A stretch of 64,000 nucleotides of DNA, from contig NZ_QEYE01000016.1 of the NCBI RefSeq assembly GCF_003122205.1, forward strand, positions 1 to 64,000, read 5' to 3'. Made by a program: the position numbers and the translations under genes. A model generated the notes under the pieces. The model was not told the origin of the DNA, did not search any database, and saw only the letters and a list, made by a program, of their open reading frames with translations. This document shows, in pieces, positions 60,803-64,000 of the stretch (position 1 is the first letter of the stretch; each line of letters starts with the position of its first letter). Source of the stretch: Maritimibacter sp. 55A14. GTDB taxonomy: Bacteria; Pseudomonadota; Alphaproteobacteria; Rhodobacterales; Rhodobacteraceae.

Positions 60803-61779
60803 GATCCCCCGGCTGAGGCGATTGCCTCTGGTTCTTCGCAAAAAAGTCGTCCGACTCCCATGCCCCTCGCGTTCCCTTCATCATCGCGCAGGAGGAACAG
60901 AGCGTCGAGCCCGCGTTTTCTTGCGATTGCCGCGCCCCTCTCCCGGCCGAGCACCATCAGCGCCGTCGCCCAGGCATCCGCCTCGGCACAGCTGCGGGCA
61001 ACGACGGTGACGGAGGCAGGCAACGCGATCAGCGGTGCGCCGCGTCTCGGATCCATGGTGTGCGACAGGCGTCGTCCCTGCACCTCGACCCAGTGGCGGT
61101 AGTCGCCCGACGTCGCCACGGCAGCGTCCTGCAGCGCGAGAAGCGAATGGGGCGTCCGGCGCTCCGTGTCTGGCGCTTCCACCGCGATGGTCCACGCCTC
61201 TCCGTCCGGCCGGAGGCCTGTCGCGCACATTTCCCCATCGATTCCGACAAGGGCGTTGTCGATACCGTGGTCGCGCAGTGTCTCGGCCAGCCGGTCCACG
61301 CCATAGCCCTTGGCGATGCCGTTCAGGTCCAGCGCGATGGGCGCGACCTTGCGCATGTGGTCGCCGTCGAACTCCAGAACCTCATGCGCCGGGCGGCGCG
61401 GGGTTTCCATCGCTGCACGGATGCCGTCGGGCGCTGCGGCCTCCGGCCCGAAGCCCCAGGCCATCACCGCGTCCCCCATGCCGATGTCAAAGGCCCCGCC
61501 CGAGGCGCGCCCGATTTCGAGTCCGAGGCTCAGCACCTGCCGGAGGCGCTCGGGCACCGGCACCCATTGGCCCACCGGCGCCGCGTTGAGCCGCATCAGA
61601 TCGCTGCCCGCGTTCCAGGTCGACATCTGTCCGTCCACTTCCTCCACGGCCGCTTGCAGCGCCGCGCGGATCGGGTCGGGGTCGACGCTCGGCTCTGCAT
61701 AGAACAGTGCTGACCAACGCGTGCCCATCGTCGGGCCGTTCAGAGCGATGCGCGCGCTCTCAGTAGACATCTTCGACAT
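60799..61779 (-). CDS. apbE: ApbE-like FAD:protein FMN transferase
   Basis: 326 residues from ATG 61779 with GGAGGG upstream. NGPTMGTRWSALFY, MSTWNAGSDLMRLNA, LDLNGIAKGYGVDRL and the GEMCATG and HTMDPRRG motifs are present. It attaches FMN to Thr/Ser of periplasmic proteins. No lipoprotein signal is visible. It overlaps the PepSY flavoprotein gene, whose flavin chemistry or that of a partner may depend on it. Confidence 0.9.
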   Translation of the reverse strand: MSKMSTESARIALNGPTMGTRWSALFYAEPSVDPDPIRAALQAAVEEVDGQMSTWNAGSDLMRLNAAPVGQWVPVPERLRQVLSLGLEIGRASGGAFDIGMGDAVMAWGFGPEAAAPDGIRAAMETPRRPAHEVLEFDGDHMRKVAPIALDLNGIAKGYGVDRLAETLRDHGIDNALVGIDGEMCATGLRPDGEAWTIAVEAPDTERRTPHSLLALQDAAVATSGDYRHWVEVQGRRLSHTMDPRRGAPLIALPASVTVVARSCAEADAWATALMVLGRERGAAIARKRGLDALFLLRDDEGNARGMGVGRLFCEEPEAIASAGGS

Positions 61780-63967
61780 ACCGTCCCTCCGCCTTCAGTG
61801 TTGCAGGCGAAAGCCCGGCCGGCGCGAGGATCTCGGCCAGCGCCTCGGCCACGCCCGCGGCCATGTCGCGCCCGCCGCAAACCATCACGCGCGCCCCGTT
61901 GCGGATGAACTCCGCGACCTGAGTGGCCTCGCCCCGCAGCGCGTCCTGCACGTAGTGGGGACGCGCCCCGCGCGAGACGGCCGTGACCAGCCGGGTCAGA
62001 CGCCCCTCATCCTGCCAAGCCGCCAAGTCTTCGCCGTAGAAGAAGTCGCTGTCGGGATGACGCATGCCGAAGAATAGGTGGATCGGCCTGCTGCGCAGGT
62101 TGCCGCGCACGAAGCCGGCGAGCGGCCCGATGCCGGTCCCCGCGCCGATCAGGATCAGCGGCGCGCGGCTCCGGCCCGGGCGGAAACCGGGGTTGCGGCG
62201 GAGAAAGGCGATCACCGTTTCGCCCGGCTCCAGCGCCGTGAGCTGGCCCGAACAGAGGCCGCCGGCATGCTTTTTCACGACGATCTCAATGAAACCGTCG
62301 CGGCGCGCGGAGGCGAGTGAGTAGAGTCGCGGGACGGCGCTTCCCTCCGGCACGACGCCGACGAGGTCGCCTGCCGTGAACCGGGCGAACCCGGAACCGG
62401 TCAACCGCTGCCAGAGCGAGACGCGCGGCAGGGCGAAGCGGAGGATCGCGGTCGGGGCCTGCACCTCGGCGCCGTAGTCCCGTCGCGAGACGAGGGTCAG
62501 CGTCTCGGTCGTGGGCAGAACGGGCTGGTGCGACAATTCGAGGGGGATCCCAAGCGCCTCACCAAGCGCGCGGCCCCAGCGGACAAAGTCTTGCGGGGAC
62601 TGGCGGTCGATGGTGTCGAGAGGCAGGAGTTCGGGCCAGCCCTTCGCCTGCGCCGCCGATGCGACGGCCTTGGCGAAGGCGCAATAGGCCGGAAAGCTGC
62701 GGTCGCCGAAGCCGAGCACGGCCAGATGAATGTCAGGCGCAGGATCGACAGCGCTGAGCCGGTCGAGGAATCCCTCGGCCGAGGCCGGCGCCGCACCGTC
62801 GCCATAGGTCGCGGCGAGCACGATGATCCGCTCGGCCCTCATGTAGCGCTCCAGGGCGAATCCCGACATCGCGCCGACATGGACGCTCTGCCCGGCTTTT
62901 GTCAGAGCGGCGTGGAGCGTCGCGGCGAAACCCCAGGTGCTGCCGCCCTCGCTGCCGACGAGCAGGATCGTCTCAGCGCGCCCGGCCGGCCGGTTGCCCC
63001 GGATGCGCGGCCGCCCCCGCCGCCCGGCAAGCCAGACCAGAACGCCGGTCCCGCCCATCGCCGGCACGCCGAGCGCCGTGAGCCCGAGCACGAGGCCGAG
63101 TGTCGCCGCGCCTTGTCCGGTGTGGAGCATGTAGACGGTTTCCGAGATGCGCTCCCACCCGGTCAGGTCGGCCCATGCCAGCAGCGCGCCGGAGCCCTGG
63201 TCGAGATACCCCGTCCCCCGGTCGGTCTTCAGCGTGAAGGTGTCCGTCGCATCGCCGGGATAGGGAAAGCTCAACTCGCGCAGTTCGGCGACGGGCGTCT
63301 GCCTGAGGGCCGGCATCTGGTCGAGAGCGAATCCGGTTTCACCGCTCACCTCGGCGGGGAAGCCTGGCGTTGCGCCGCCGTCGGGAAGGAGATCGAAGGT
63401 GGACGCCGTCATCCACAAAGCCGTGGTAGACGAGAGCACAAGCCCTATCACGGCAACCCGAGCGACCTCGACGTGAAGACGACCGGCAAGCGGACCGCGC
63501 AGAGGCGCGAACCAGAGCCGCCAGCCGCCCGCCCGTCGCGCCACCAGCGCCGCGCCCGAAAGCGAGAGGACCAGAATCGCCGCCGCCCCCGCCGCCATGG
63601 CGATGCGCCCGCCGTCCCCGAGGAACAGCGAGCGGTGAAGGTTGGTGAGCCAGCGAAGGGTCTGGTTGGGGTCGGCCGAGGCCACGCCCTCACCCGTCAC
63701 CGGGTCGATCACGGCGGCGCCCGGCGCGCCCTGGTCGAACCAGTAGGCCGTGATCCGGCCCGAGGGTGATCGGCGGATCTGCTCGACGCCTGGATAGACC
63801 GCCTGGATGCGGTCCGCGAGGGCGGCGACCGTGAGCCCAGTCTCCGCCTGCGGCGCGGCAAGGCGTTCGGCCGCGGGAAAGACCGACAGCGCCGCGCCGC
63901 TGAGAGCGAGGATGGTGACGAGCGCGAGGGCCAGCAGACCCGGCCAGCGATGGAGTGCGCGGATCAT
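61760..63967 (-). CDS. PepSY-domain NADPH flavoreductase (sulfite-reductase-like flavoprotein)
   Basis: 735 residues from ATG 63967 (GTG 63976 possible). Residues 1-320: PepSY membrane region (LHRWPGLLALALVTILALSG, four helices). Then a flavodoxin domain (LVGSEGGSTWGFAATLHAAL, ATYGDGAAPASAEGFLDRL) and a ferredoxin-reductase end (RLYSLASARR for FAD, GAGTGIGPLAGFVRGN for NADPH). It should pass electrons across the membrane, for example to reduce metal-siderophore complexes. Linked to apbE and a further gene off the right edge. Confidence 0.9.
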   Translation of the reverse strand: MIRALHRWPGLLALALVTILALSGAALSVFPAAERLAAPQAETGLTVAALADRIQAVYPGVEQIRRSPSGRITAYWFDQGAPGAAVIDPVTGEGVASADPNQTLRWLTNLHRSLFLGDGGRIAMAAGAAAILVLSLSGAALVARRAGGWRLWFAPLRGPLAGRLHVEVARVAVIGLVLSSTTALWMTASTFDLLPDGGATPGFPAEVSGETGFALDQMPALRQTPVAELRELSFPYPGDATDTFTLKTDRGTGYLDQGSGALLAWADLTGWERISETVYMLHTGQGAATLGLVLGLTALGVPAMGGTGVLVWLAGRRGRPRIRGNRPAGRAETILLVGSEGGSTWGFAATLHAALTKAGQSVHVGAMSGFALERYMRAERIIVLAATYGDGAAPASAEGFLDRLSAVDPAPDIHLAVLGFGDRSFPAYCAFAKAVASAAQAKGWPELLPLDTIDRQSPQDFVRWGRALGEALGIPLELSHQPVLPTTETLTLVSRRDYGAEVQAPTAILRFALPRVSLWQRLTGSGFARFTAGDLVGVVPEGSAVPRLYSLASARRDGFIEIVVKKHAGGLCSGQLTALEPGETVIAFLRRNPGFRPGRSRAPLILIGAGTGIGPLAGFVRGNLRSRPIHLFFGMRHPDSDFFYGEDLAAWQDEGRLTRLVTAVSRGARPHYVQDALRGEATQVAEFIRNGARVMVCGGRDMAAGVAEALAEILAPAGLSPATLKAEGRYVEDVY

Positions 63968-63979
63968 GGCCCTCACTCC

Positions 63980-64000
63980 TCACATGTCGTAGGCGAAGCT
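63980..64000 (-). CDS. C-terminal tip of an upstream gene (cut by window edge)
   Basis: Six codons (SFAYDM) and a TGA at 63982-63980 are visible. The stop lies 12 bp ahead of the PepSY flavoprotein start, so both belong to one operon. The identity cannot be determined; DUF2271 or a TonB receptor would fit the context. Confidence 0.4.
   Translation of the reverse strand, partial: SFAYDM

Overview
The window looks like chromosomal DNA of an alphaproteobacterium of the Rhodobacterales (Paracoccaceae) type. Supporting signs are the high GC content, the quinoprotein/PQQ genes beside class III alcohol dehydrogenase, a fused MrpAB antiporter subunit, NsrR-type regulators, a ccoNOQP oxidase and ubiTUV. 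This placement is an inference from gene content; no rRNA or tRNA gene was found to confirm it.

Layout. 1-7460 is a methylotrophy/quinoprotein block: the start of a glutathione-dependent formaldehyde dehydrogenase, a quinoprotein relay set (SoxYZ-like carrier, zinc metallohydrolase and small exported proteins) and pqqABCDE. 7659-13605 is a complete mrp (pha) cation/proton antiporter operon. 14016-19097 is a compact integrative element (tyrosine integrase, AlpA-like protein, RepA-like ATPase, and a 171-bp array of seven ACTGCGG/CCGCAGT heptamers that could be a replication origin). 19260-41922 is a mosaic of efflux systems (RND, BCCT, HlyD plus ABC), a phaC operon with a cytochrome c', TetR and Crp/Fnr regulators, decayed genes and insertion sequence debris. 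Two identical-arm operators, TAGTAATTnnTTACTA, 11 kb apart, link two tetR loci.

42231-58363 is a nitric oxide and low-oxygen region. It has two parallel modules. In each, nsrR is divergent from a hemerythrin operon. Module A carries truncated hemoglobin, hemerythrin, an AhpD-like protein, DUF488, nitronate monooxygenase, 5-formyl-THF cyclo-ligase and NnrS on one side, and nsrR-ccoNOQP plus oxidase accessory genes on the other. Module B carries hemerythrin, a cyclo-ligase remnant and ubiTUV for oxygen-independent ubiquinone synthesis. Between them lies a DUF5602/cupredoxin/ECF sigma unit. Together the region could maintain quinone supply and high-affinity respiration when oxygen is low and NO is present.

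58389-64000 contains transposon relics, a secreted nuclease, an IS5-like element that truncates a P-type ATPase, and an ApbE/PepSY-flavoreductase operon that continues past the right edge. Six or seven IS families are represented, mostly as dead fragments between functional blocks, so the region appears to have been assembled by repeated insertion and loss.
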